NCBI GenBank assembly: GCA_946482345.1
Contig: CAMLRJ010000146.1
Location: forward strand, 1-7,751
Direction of reading: 5' to 3'
DNA length: 7,751 nucleotides
From: an uncultured Cellvibrio sp.
GTDB taxonomy: Bacteria; Pseudomonadota; Gammaproteobacteria; Pseudomonadales; Cellvibrionaceae
The notes under the pieces were generated by a model, which saw only the letters and a list, made by a program, of their open reading frames with translations, was not told the origin of the DNA and ran no database searches. Positions within the stretch are counted from its first letter, which is position 1, and every line of letters begins with the position of its first letter. The position numbers and the translations under genes were made by a program. Positions 1 through 5,796 of the stretch are shown in pieces.

Positions 1-23
1 TATAAATTATCATTTGATTTATA
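1..23. repeat. AT-rich inverted repeat at window edge
   Basis: A perfect 7-bp inverted repeat, TATAAAT at 1-7 and ATTTATA at 17-23, with a 9-nt spacer. It consists only of A and T, so it would be a weak hairpin and could arise by chance in this AT-rich DNA. It sits directly left of the GC-rich block and may belong to the end of whatever lies upstream of the window. Confidence 0.3.
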
Positions 24-40
24 CCTTTTGGATGAGTGAA

Positions 41-99
41 GTTGACCCGCGACCGGTCAAGTCGCGATCACCCGAAGACACCGCACTTTCAGGGTGGGC
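41..99. other. GC-rich structured non-coding block
   Basis: By hand count 38 of 59 bases are G or C, while both flanks are strongly AT-rich. The block holds two interlocking perfect 6-bp inverted repeats. TTGACC (42-47) pairs with GGTCAA (55-60), and CGCGAC (48-53) pairs with GTCGCG (61-66). The centre, 51-58, is itself a palindrome (GACCGGTC). The two stems cannot form together because no linker separates the arms, so they would be alternative structures. A third hairpin follows at 69-96. There is no T-tract on either strand next to the stems, so it is not a standard terminator. It matches no riboswitch or RNA family I can recognise. It could be the 3' end of an upstream RNA or gene, an intergenic repeat, or a regulatory RNA element. 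Confidence 0.45.
69..96. repeat. Bulged hairpin (9 pairs)
   Basis: CACCC (69-73) pairs with GGGTG (92-96). After a single bulged A at 91, GAAG (74-77) pairs with TTTC (87-90), counting one G-U wobble at 77/87, which leaves a 9-nt loop (78-86). It is the most stable-looking stem in the upstream region. No poly-T run follows on the + strand, and on the - strand the stem is followed by mixed sequence, so a terminator role is not supported. Confidence 0.4.
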
Positions 100-137
100 A
101 AAATCTAGCACATGAAAAAGAGGACTTGTAGCACAAT

Positions 138-166
138 TTGATTGAATATGATTATATTTGTATGCA
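138..166 (+). promoter_or_regulatory. Weak candidate promoter upstream of the HEAT-repeat gene
   Basis: A -35-like TTGATT (138-143) stands 17 nt before TATGCA (161-166), which matches a sigma-70 -10 box poorly. An alternative -10-like TATATT (153-158) has no well-spaced -35 partner. The stretch 133-200 is AT-rich and is the only sizeable gap before the first gene, so a promoter is expected here. The exact boxes are uncertain. Confidence 0.2.
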
Positions 167-183
167 AATGATAAACACTTATC
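156..183. promoter_or_regulatory. Two abutting 14-bp palindromes (candidate operator)
   Basis: ATTTG-tatg-CAAAT (156-169) and GATAA-acac-TTATC (170-183) are both 5-4-5 inverted repeats, perfect in the arms, and they touch without a spacer. Together they cover the expected promoter zone 73-100 bases before the chosen start of the HEAT-repeat gene. Two dyads of equal size side by side suggest sites for a dimeric regulator. Short AT-rich dyads are also common by chance, and the two share no arm sequence. Confidence 0.25.
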
Positions 184-255
184 GAAATTGATCTTTTTCC
201 TGCGCCAAATTAGATGTCAGAATTAGCGCACAGACTGATTGCTCAGGTTTATAAA

Positions 256-1191
256 ATGAATAAATTCGCCTTCTTTATTTTGGGTTCCCTGGCAGGTATA
301 GCCGGAACACTTTACGTTGTTTCCGACGCCTCACCTGATCCACAGCTTGTCGTAAATGCAAATCATGATTACAACGAATCATCAGAATTTCCCAGTACGC
401 ATACACCACTGACGCAACAAACCACATTCAACAATTCAAAACCTCAACCCTATCAAGAATTAGATGATCCATCCGATATTGAATCGATGCTAAATGCGTT
501 TACAGCGAACACAGAAAATTTATTCGAAAGTCAGGAATACAAAGTTTTAGCTTATCTGATGCGAAAGGACAAAAAAGTTGCAGCGCAAATAAGACAAAAA
601 CTTCTTGAAAGCACATCCTACGAAGAAAAATACGCACTCATCAATTTGCTTTCGCAAGACAGCAGTGAAGAAACCATTAATATGGTTATTGATATGATCA
701 AAAAACCGGATGATGAATCCAAGCGATTGGGTTTCGAACTTTTGCGATCCATGGATATAAAAGAAAGCCAACCGGAACTTAATAATGTATTGCTGGATGC
801 AACTTACTATGAATCCAATCCAGAAGTATTGACGGATGTTATTTTTCGATTGAGCGAAAAAAAATTGGACGATTCCACCAAAACTATTGCCATCGACCGC
901 TTTCAATCTTTTCTTGCCAGTGGCAATAGTGCCATCAAAGCCAGAGCCATTGACGGCTTGTCGCAACTGGGAGATCAGGAGACTATTTCTGCGACAGTTA
1001 AACAATATCTACATGATCCTGATGAAGCTGTTCGGGTTTCAGCAATCAGCGCCGCTTTTAAGTTAAACTCCACACAACTGGATCATGACATCATCAACAC
1101 ATTAACCAGAATAACCAAAAACCCCGAAGAACCGGAAAGTGTACGTAATATGGCTTCAGCTGTTTTGGATTCACAAAAATCTGCTTTGTAA
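256..1191 (+). CDS. Membrane-anchored HEAT-repeat protein
   Basis: 311 residues from the ATG at 256. This start is preferred over the in-frame ATG at 214 because AGG (245-247) lies 8 nt upstream of it and because it puts a hydrophobic segment (residues 4-22, after MNK) at the very N terminus. The ATG at 214 has no ribosome binding site and would add 14 residues in front of the anchor. Residues 25-70 are a polar, Asn/Ser/Thr/Pro-rich linker. From about 95 to the end the protein is all alpha-helical with HEAT-like pairs, clearest at 223-252 (IKARAIDGLSQLGDQ) and 255-304 (DEAVRVSAISAAFKL). Such repeats act as protein-binding scaffolds. There are no catalytic motifs, and the segment could be an uncleaved anchor or a signal peptide. 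With a net positive start, the repeats most likely face the periplasm. phhB follows after 14 nt, probably in the same transcript. The specific function is unknown. Confidence 0.7.
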   Translation: MNKFAFFILGSLAGIAGTLYVVSDASPDPQLVVNANHDYNESSEFPSTHTPLTQQTTFNNSKPQPYQELDDPSDIESMLNAFTANTENLFESQEYKVLAYLMRKDKKVAAQIRQKLLESTSYEEKYALINLLSQDSSEETINMVIDMIKKPDDESKRLGFELLRSMDIKESQPELNNVLLDATYYESNPEVLTDVIFRLSEKKLDDSTKTIAIDRFQSFLASGNSAIKARAIDGLSQLGDQETISATVKQYLHDPDEAVRVSAISAAFKLNSTQLDHDIINTLTRITKNPEEPESVRNMASAVLDSQKSAL

Positions 1192-1205
1192 ATATTGGAA
1201 AAATT

Positions 1206-1565
1206 ATGACACTGTTATGCGATAAAACCTGCACTGCCTGCAAAGCAGACGCTCCCAAAGCCACACCGGAACAAATAAAAGAAGCACTGGCACAGTTACC
1301 TGAATGGAAGATCATACAAGTCGATGGCATTGATCAAATACAACGCGTGTACAAATTAAAAAATTTTGCAGAAGCTATGTCACTGACACAAGCCGTAGGT
1401 TTATTAGCAGAAGAATACAACCACCACCCCGCCCTGCTCACCGAATGGGGAAAAGTCACCGTCACCTGGTGGACACACAAAATAAAAGGACTGCATGAAA
1501 ATGATTTAATTCTGGCGGCGAAAACGGATAAGGTTTTTGAGCGTATAACTGATGCTCAATATTAA
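1206..1565 (+). CDS. phhB: Pterin-4a-carbinolamine dehydratase (PCD/DCoH)
   Basis: This cytoplasmic enzyme dehydrates 4a-hydroxytetrahydrobiopterin to the quinonoid dihydropterin, which recycles the pterin cofactor of aromatic amino-acid hydroxylases such as phenylalanine hydroxylase. At 119 residues it has the usual length. The family signature is complete: E69-x3-H73-H74-P75-x5-W81-x9-H91-x8-D100, where the histidines and the aspartate form the active site. The segment WKVTVTWWTH-like (81-91) is typical. The N terminus carries C5, C9 and C12 (CDKTCTACKADAP), an expanded form of the CxAC motif common in gammaproteobacterial PhhB. GGAA at 1197-1200, 5 nt before the ATG, is a good ribosome binding site. 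No phhA (phenylalanine hydroxylase) gene lies beside it here, so its partner is elsewhere or it serves another pterin or molybdopterin-related role. Confidence 0.95.
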   Translation: MTLLCDKTCTACKADAPKATPEQIKEALAQLPEWKIIQVDGIDQIQRVYKLKNFAEAMSLTQAVGLLAEEYNHHPALLTEWGKVTVTWWTHKIKGLHENDLILAAKTDKVFERITDAQY

Positions 1566-1588
1566 AAACATGTTCTGTCGTAATTCAC

Positions 1589-1592
1589 GGAG
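1589..1592 (+). promoter_or_regulatory. Shine-Dalgarno GGAG deciding a TTG start
   Basis: GGAG stands 6 nt before TTG at 1599 and is the best ribosome binding site in the phhB-DUF6929 gap. The reading frame has no ATG or GTG near this position, and the homologous-looking N-terminal sequence begins right after it. TTG is therefore the probable initiation codon. Confidence 0.6.
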
Positions 1593-1598
1593 CCAAGA

Positions 1599-2516
1599 TT
1601 GATTCAACTCACTGAATTGAAAAACCTGTTGTTACGATATCCGGCACAACCCAATCGCCTTTCACATCTGAGTGCGGCGAGTGGTTTAGTACAAATAGGC
1701 CCATGGCTATATGTGGTAGCCGATGACGAATTACATTTGGGGAAGTTTTTATTAGAAGGTGATAGTGCAGGAGAATTGTACCGCTGTTTTGCTGGCAACC
1801 TGCCCATAGATACCGATGAACGCAAAGCAGAGAAACCTGATATTGAAGTGCTCATGCGAATCCCGCAGTTAAATAATCCAGCTCAACAGAGCTTATTGGT
1901 TTTAGGTTCCGGCTCCAAAAAAAATCGTTGCCGAGCTGCAATTATCTCTCTTGATCAAACGGGCAACATATCTACCCCAGCAGAAATTATAGATCTCTCA
2001 CATTTTTACGAATTTTTGAAAAAAGAAATTGGCAACTTGAATATTGAAGGTGCCACTATTGTGAATCAGGATATTTTTTTATTTCAACGTGGCAACAAGA
2101 AAAATAAACTGAATGCCAGCATTCGTATTGCGCTTGATGATTTTTACCAGTTACTTTCACCGCCACAAAAATATCACAAACCACGCATTCAGATTACACC
2201 TTATGATTTGGGTGAAATCGATCAGATCCCGCTTTGCTTTACCGACGCCACATCACTCAGCAGCGGAGAGATTATTTTTACTGCCAGTGCCGAAAACACC
2301 TCCGACGCCTACCTCGATGGTGCCTGTGTGGGATCTGCTATCGGCATCATTAATTCTCAAGGCAATTTGAGTTTTATCGAACCAGTCAATAAAAAAGTCA
2401 AACTGGAAGGCATTGAAGCAAAAACAAATAGTAAAATAATAGAGCTTTTACTGGTATCAGACGCAGATGATGCGACACACCCGGCGCAACTTTATTCTGC
2501 AAGTATAACAATCTAA
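1599..2516 (+). CDS. DUF6929-like protein, probable beta-propeller fold
   Basis: 305 residues, starting at TTG with a well-placed GGAG upstream. There is no signal peptide or membrane helix, so it is predicted cytoplasmic. The sequence is rich in short beta strands with turn motifs typical of propeller-like folds. Segments I associate with the DUF6929 family are SGLVQIGPWLYVVADDE (about 28-44), a LLVLGSGSKKNRCRAA block (about 98-113), LNIEGATIVN (about 147-156) before an LFQRGN motif, and a C-terminal KLEGIEA. The arrangement of a conserved GSGS-x-x-x-R loop and IEGA/EGIEA repeats suggests a propeller with a shared binding face. No catalytic residues can be assigned. It lies 33 nt after phhB and probably shares its transcript, but no functional link to pterins is evident. 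The family assignment is from memory and is moderately certain. The activity is unknown. Confidence 0.6.
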   Translation: MIQLTELKNLLLRYPAQPNRLSHLSAASGLVQIGPWLYVVADDELHLGKFLLEGDSAGELYRCFAGNLPIDTDERKAEKPDIEVLMRIPQLNNPAQQSLLVLGSGSKKNRCRAAIISLDQTGNISTPAEIIDLSHFYEFLKKEIGNLNIEGATIVNQDIFLFQRGNKKNKLNASIRIALDDFYQLLSPPQKYHKPRIQITPYDLGEIDQIPLCFTDATSLSSGEIIFTASAENTSDAYLDGACVGSAIGIINSQGNLSFIEPVNKKVKLEGIEAKTNSKIIELLLVSDADDATHPAQLYSASITI

Positions 2517-2583
2517 AGGATAAATATTACCCTTATAGAATTTTGAAAAAATTGAGCTAATTATTGATATGCAAAAATGACAT

Positions 2584-3990
2584 ATGAAATTATTAATTAA
2601 ACTATTTGTGGCTATTTTTATAGTTTCAACCCATCTAACAGCTCTCGCTGAAAAAGGAGACCTGATTGTCAATGACGTTACCCAATTAAATCCCGTTACG
2701 GTTAAGACCATCGTTACACCACACACACTTGACGAATTAATAAAAACAGTTGCAGAGTCGACTGGCCCCATATCAATCGGTGGAGGACGTTACAGCCAGG
2801 GTGGTCAAACCTCGCACCAAAATAGTTTGCATTTGGACATGAGGCAATTTAATAAAGTCGTCAGCTTCGATATTGATAAAAAAGAGATTAAAGTTCAGGC
2901 AGGAATAACTTGGCGTGACATTCAGGAATATATTGACCCTCACCACCTGTCCGTAAAAATTATGCAAACCTATACCAACTTTACTGTCGGTGGCTCTTTA
3001 AGTGTGAATGCTCATGGCCGTTATGTTGGTGAGGGCCCCATAATCAATTCTGTTAAAGAAATAACATTGGTATTAGCGAACGGGGAATTAAAACATGCCA
3101 ACCGTAATGAAAATCAGGATCTATTCTATGCAGCTATAGGAGGTTATGGTGGTATTGCTGTGATTGCAGAAGCTGTTTTGCTACTGGAAGACAATACAAA
3201 AATCAAACGGAAAGATATCATCATGGATATCACCAAATACAAGCAATATTTTCTGGACAATATTCGTGATGACTCAACCGTTGTTTTCAGCAATGCGGAA
3301 ATTTATTTACCTGGATTCAATAAAGTAAGGTCCATTACCTGGAATGTGACAGATGAGTCTCTGACCCAACCATTAAAATTAATTCCCAAAAACAAAAACT
3401 ATTACTGGGAACCCAAAATAATAGACTGGATTGCCAATCATTCATCTGGACACAGCGTTCGCCGTAGTCTTATAGAACCTTTAATCTATGCCAAATCGCC
3501 GGTAGTCTGGCGCAACTATGAAGCTAGCTATGATGTTCGCAGGCTCGAACCCAAAAATCGAAATAAAACAACTTATGGATTAAGAGAATATTTCGTACCT
3601 GTCAGTCAATTTGAAACATTCATAGAAAAAATACAATTAATTATCAAAGAACAAAAAGTTAACGTAATTAATATTTCTATTCGTCACTCACCTCCAGACA
3701 CAGAATCTTTATTATCCTGGGCGCCCACAGAAGTTTTTTCATTTGTCATTTATTACCGTCAAGGTACCAGTCAATCAGACATCGATGCCGTAGGTCATTG
3801 GACACGAGCATTAAATGATGCAGCAATATCGCTTGATGGTACTTATTACTTGCCTTATCAAATCCATGAGACGGCTGAACAATTTAGAACTGCTTATCCA
3901 AGGCATAAAGAATACTTCTTACTAAAAAAACGTGTTGACCCAGATTTTAGATTTATTAATAAACTATGGGAAACTCACTATAAAAACTAA
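2584..3990 (+). CDS. Secreted FAD-binding oxidase (VAO/PCMH type)
   Basis: 468 residues, probably a flavin-dependent oxidoreductase related to sugar-lactone or alditol oxidases. A signal peptide spans residues 1-22 (MKLLIKLFVAIFIV, cleavage near ALA-EKG), so it should work in the periplasm or outside. The FAD-binding PCMH domain covers about 37-200. It has the pyrophosphate loop ISIGGGRYSQGGQ (63-75), the FTVGGSLSVNAHGR motif (133-146) and the GGYGGIAVIAEAVL motif (187-200). The substrate and C-terminal domain follows and ends in a DP-x-FRF-x-N-x-LW signature (452-463) like that of arabinono- and gulonolactone oxidases. Related proteins usually have His in the loop where this one has Tyr70, so FAD is probably held non-covalently. 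No cysteine is present, so a bicovalent flavin is also excluded. The ribosome binding site is weak. Other ATGs just upstream (2569, 2576) run into stops, so 2584 is the start. The substrate is unknown. A gap of about 70 nt on each side suggests a separate unit. Confidence 0.85.
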   Translation: MKLLIKLFVAIFIVSTHLTALAEKGDLIVNDVTQLNPVTVKTIVTPHTLDELIKTVAESTGPISIGGGRYSQGGQTSHQNSLHLDMRQFNKVVSFDIDKKEIKVQAGITWRDIQEYIDPHHLSVKIMQTYTNFTVGGSLSVNAHGRYVGEGPIINSVKEITLVLANGELKHANRNENQDLFYAAIGGYGGIAVIAEAVLLLEDNTKIKRKDIIMDITKYKQYFLDNIRDDSTVVFSNAEIYLPGFNKVRSITWNVTDESLTQPLKLIPKNKNYYWEPKIIDWIANHSSGHSVRRSLIEPLIYAKSPVVWRNYEASYDVRRLEPKNRNKTTYGLREYFVPVSQFETFIEKIQLIIKEQKVNVINISIRHSPPDTESLLSWAPTEVFSFVIYYRQGTSQSDIDAVGHWTRALNDAAISLDGTYYLPYQIHETAEQFRTAYPRHKEYFLLKKRVDPDFRFINKLWETHYKN

Positions 3991-4053
3991 ATTGTATAGC
4001 CTTCTATTTTAGATAACTAAAGAGTTAAACTAACCAGGTAAAATTCATTTATT

Positions 4054-4057
4054 GGAG
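4054..4057 (+). promoter_or_regulatory. Shine-Dalgarno GGAG for the AAA+ gene
   Basis: GGAG in TTGGAGAAA lies 10 nt before the ATG at 4068. It is the strongest ribosome binding site of the right-hand operon. The downstream genes have poor or no sites, which fits initiation here followed by coupled translation. Confidence 0.55.
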
Positions 4058-4067
4058 AAACAATATT

Positions 4068-5381
4068 ATGGAAGCCAACGCACTAGCAGCTTTATTGGAA
4101 GCTTATAAAATTTCAAAATCGGCCGATATCGGCAAGTTGATTCTCAATCAGTATTTGCAAGCAGGTGAATTTGCGAAAGCCAGTGAGTTTTTGCTGGAAC
4201 TGTCATTGAAGCCTGAACAGCTGGTAGAGACTATTGTTGCATTTGCACAGGCATCACAACTGGATCAATTACAGAAGCTATTGGTAACTCAGGATGTAAC
4301 TGCTACGTTGCAAGCTTTGATTGATCAGAATCAGGAAACATTGGCGAAGGACTTATATCTTTACTGGTGTCAGCACCAACCCAATATAAAAAATATTTTT
4401 TGGGATAACCGCCTGCGTATTAATACTGAAATAGAAGAGCAAGATAGCCGCCCACGATTGCGAGTAGTGGAAAAAAATGATTTGGCAGAAGTCACTCATT
4501 TAAGTGATTACAAACAAGCAACCGTTACTTTCAAGGACGTAGTAGGCCTTGAAGCCGTAAAAGAACAAATCACCAAACGTATTATCCTGCCCTTCCAAAA
4601 ACCCTCATTTTTCCAAAAATTTAAAAAGAAAATTGGTGGTGGCGTTTTACTTTATGGGCCACCAGGTTGTGGTAAAACATTAATTGCACGTGCAACTGCC
4701 GGACAATGCAATGCCAGTTTTTACAATATTCAAGCCGCTGACGTATTGGATATGTACATTGGTGAATCAGAACAAAAATTGCGGGCCATTTTTGAAAAAG
4801 CACGCGCTGACAAACCTTGTATTTTATTTTTTGATGAACTCGAAGCATTGGCAGGCAAACGCGAACACGCACGCAATTCAAGTACTGCTAATGTTGTCAG
4901 CCAATTTTTAACGGAGCTTGACGGTTACTCACAAGGTAATGATGGCATTTTAATTTTGGCCTCTACCAATGTGCCCTGGTCTGTTGATCCGGCTTTTTTA
5001 CGCCCTGGCCGTTTTGATCGACTCTTTTTTGTTCCGCCACCGGACAAAGTTGCACGAGCCGCAATATTGCAACATCAAATGAAAGACAGACCGCAAGAGA
5101 ACAATATTGATTTTGATTTGATTGCCAATAAAACCTCAGGGTACTCAGGCGCTGATTTGGCTAATCTGGTAGAAATGGCAGCTGATGAAGCGATTGACAG
5201 TTCGATTGCACAAGGTCGCGAAGTGGCTATTTCATTTGATCATTTTCGTGAAGCTCTGACACAAAGTCGTAACTCAACGAGCGAATGGTTAACGACTGCG
5301 CGCAATTATGCACGTTACGCCAATGACGGCGGTCGCTATGATGATGTGTTGGAATTTTTGAATAAATACGGAAAATCATGA
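4068..5381 (+). CDS. AAA+ ATPase with alpha-helical N-terminal domain
   Basis: 437 residues and no signal peptide, so cytoplasmic. Residues 1-110 are alpha-helical and TPR-like (LNQYLQAGEFAKASEFLLEL) and probably bind partners. A short linker (about 111-150) leads to a classical AAA module beginning FKDVVGLEAVKEQI (155-168). It has Walker A GPPGCGKT (197-204), pore-loop motif MYIGESE (229-235), Walker B ILFFDE with D256 and E257, sensor-1 N301, arginine fingers R312 and R315 in LRPGRFD, and the sensor-2 region GYSGADL (358-364). Every catalytic element is intact, so an active ring-forming, substrate-threading or remodelling ATPase is expected, related to the FtsH/Cdc48/katanin-type classic clade but with no protease domain. 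The tail (about 405-437, ARNYARYANDGGRYDD) appears to be a conserved helical extension of this subfamily. It overlaps the next gene by 4 nt. The client is unknown. Confidence 0.95.
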   Translation: MEANALAALLEAYKISKSADIGKLILNQYLQAGEFAKASEFLLELSLKPEQLVETIVAFAQASQLDQLQKLLVTQDVTATLQALIDQNQETLAKDLYLYWCQHQPNIKNIFWDNRLRINTEIEEQDSRPRLRVVEKNDLAEVTHLSDYKQATVTFKDVVGLEAVKEQITKRIILPFQKPSFFQKFKKKIGGGVLLYGPPGCGKTLIARATAGQCNASFYNIQAADVLDMYIGESEQKLRAIFEKARADKPCILFFDELEALAGKREHARNSSTANVVSQFLTELDGYSQGNDGILILASTNVPWSVDPAFLRPGRFDRLFFVPPPDKVARAAILQHQMKDRPQENNIDFDLIANKTSGYSGADLANLVEMAADEAIDSSIAQGREVAISFDHFREALTQSRNSTSEWLTTARNYARYANDGGRYDDVLEFLNKYGKS

Positions 5382-5794
5382 TGAACCGCTATTCAATTAT
5401 AGATGAACCTAAACAGCATCAATTAAATGCGTTAATTTTAAGCCCAGTGGTGATTTTATTTGCCAGCATTCTAATTCCCATGTTTATTACACTGCCCTAT
5501 TTGGGCCGAATCTGGATACCGGCAGTCTGGTTGATTTTTAATAGTCTGTTATTGAAAAGTGCTTCAAGATTCAAAGAAATTTCTGTTTCGATTCTCGCTG
5601 TATTTTTATGGTTTTTAATTGTTTATGGCGGTGCCGATTTTATTTATACCTACACCGAACCCGGCGGTTTGACTAAAGCGGCACCTTATCTGCGCATATG
5701 CTCGCAAGCAGCATTTTATTTTTGTTTGATGTACGTAGTTGCATTGCAATCAACCTCCTATTCACTTTATGAATACATTAGCAAACGGCAGTAA
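5378..5794 (+). CDS. Small four-helix inner-membrane protein
   Basis: 138 residues of no recognised family. Four hydrophobic segments are visible, at about 17-39, 43-59, 68-88 and 104-124. Positive charge in the loop at 60-66 (KSASRFK) and at the C terminus (SKRQ) puts both ends and the middle loop in the cytoplasm. The start ATG shares bases with the stop of the AAA+ gene (ATGA overlap), and a second ATG follows at once at 5381. Either start could be used, with translational coupling in both cases. The AAA+ and TPR neighbours suggest it is the membrane partner or anchor of the complex. It has no charged or catalytic motif in the membrane segments that would point to transport. The function is unknown. 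Confidence 0.85.
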   Translation: MMNRYSIIDEPKQHQLNALILSPVVILFASILIPMFITLPYLGRIWIPAVWLIFNSLLLKSASRFKEISVSILAVFLWFLIVYGGADFIYTYTEPGGLTKAAPYLRICSQAAFYFCLMYVVALQSTSYSLYEYISKRQ

Positions 5795-5796
5795 TT

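Noticed and set aside
41..99. Integron attC site, group II intron domain or glycine-type riboswitch
   Set aside because: The attC core consensus is absent, the domain V pattern is absent, and the partial resemblance to glycine riboswitch strings has the wrong spacing and no glycine gene downstream.
32..115. Possible small + strand gene of 27 codons starting ATG at 32
   Set aside because: It has no ribosome binding site, and its openness follows from the GC-rich structured block. The opposite strand is also open here, so there is no coding signal.
29..120. Open frame on the - strand through the GC-rich block
   Set aside because: It is short, has no recognisable protein family and no ribosome site, and coincides with overlapping inverted repeats, which better explain the sequence.
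547..1005. Antisense open frame of 152 codons
   Set aside because: It lies wholly within the HEAT-repeat gene. Its translation is Phe/Ile-rich low-quality sequence with no domain, as expected of the reverse complement of a Lys/Glu-rich helical protein.
1094..1330. Antisense open frame across the HEAT-repeat and phhB junction
   Set aside because: It overlaps the conserved N terminus of phhB on the other strand and has no ribosome site or family features.
2113..2370. Alternative + frame inside the DUF6929-like gene
   Set aside because: It is fully nested in a longer frame that has family-like motifs, and has no ribosome site.
2517..2583. Terminator or clear promoter between the DUF6929-like and oxidase genes
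   Set aside because: AAGG/CCTT gives only a 4-bp stem. The TTGAAA at 2543 has no acceptable -10 partner at normal spacing.
4014..4027. TAACT-aaag-AGTTA inverted repeat after the oxidase gene as a terminator
   Set aside because: The stem has only 5 mostly A-T pairs and no T-tract follows, so it is too weak to call.
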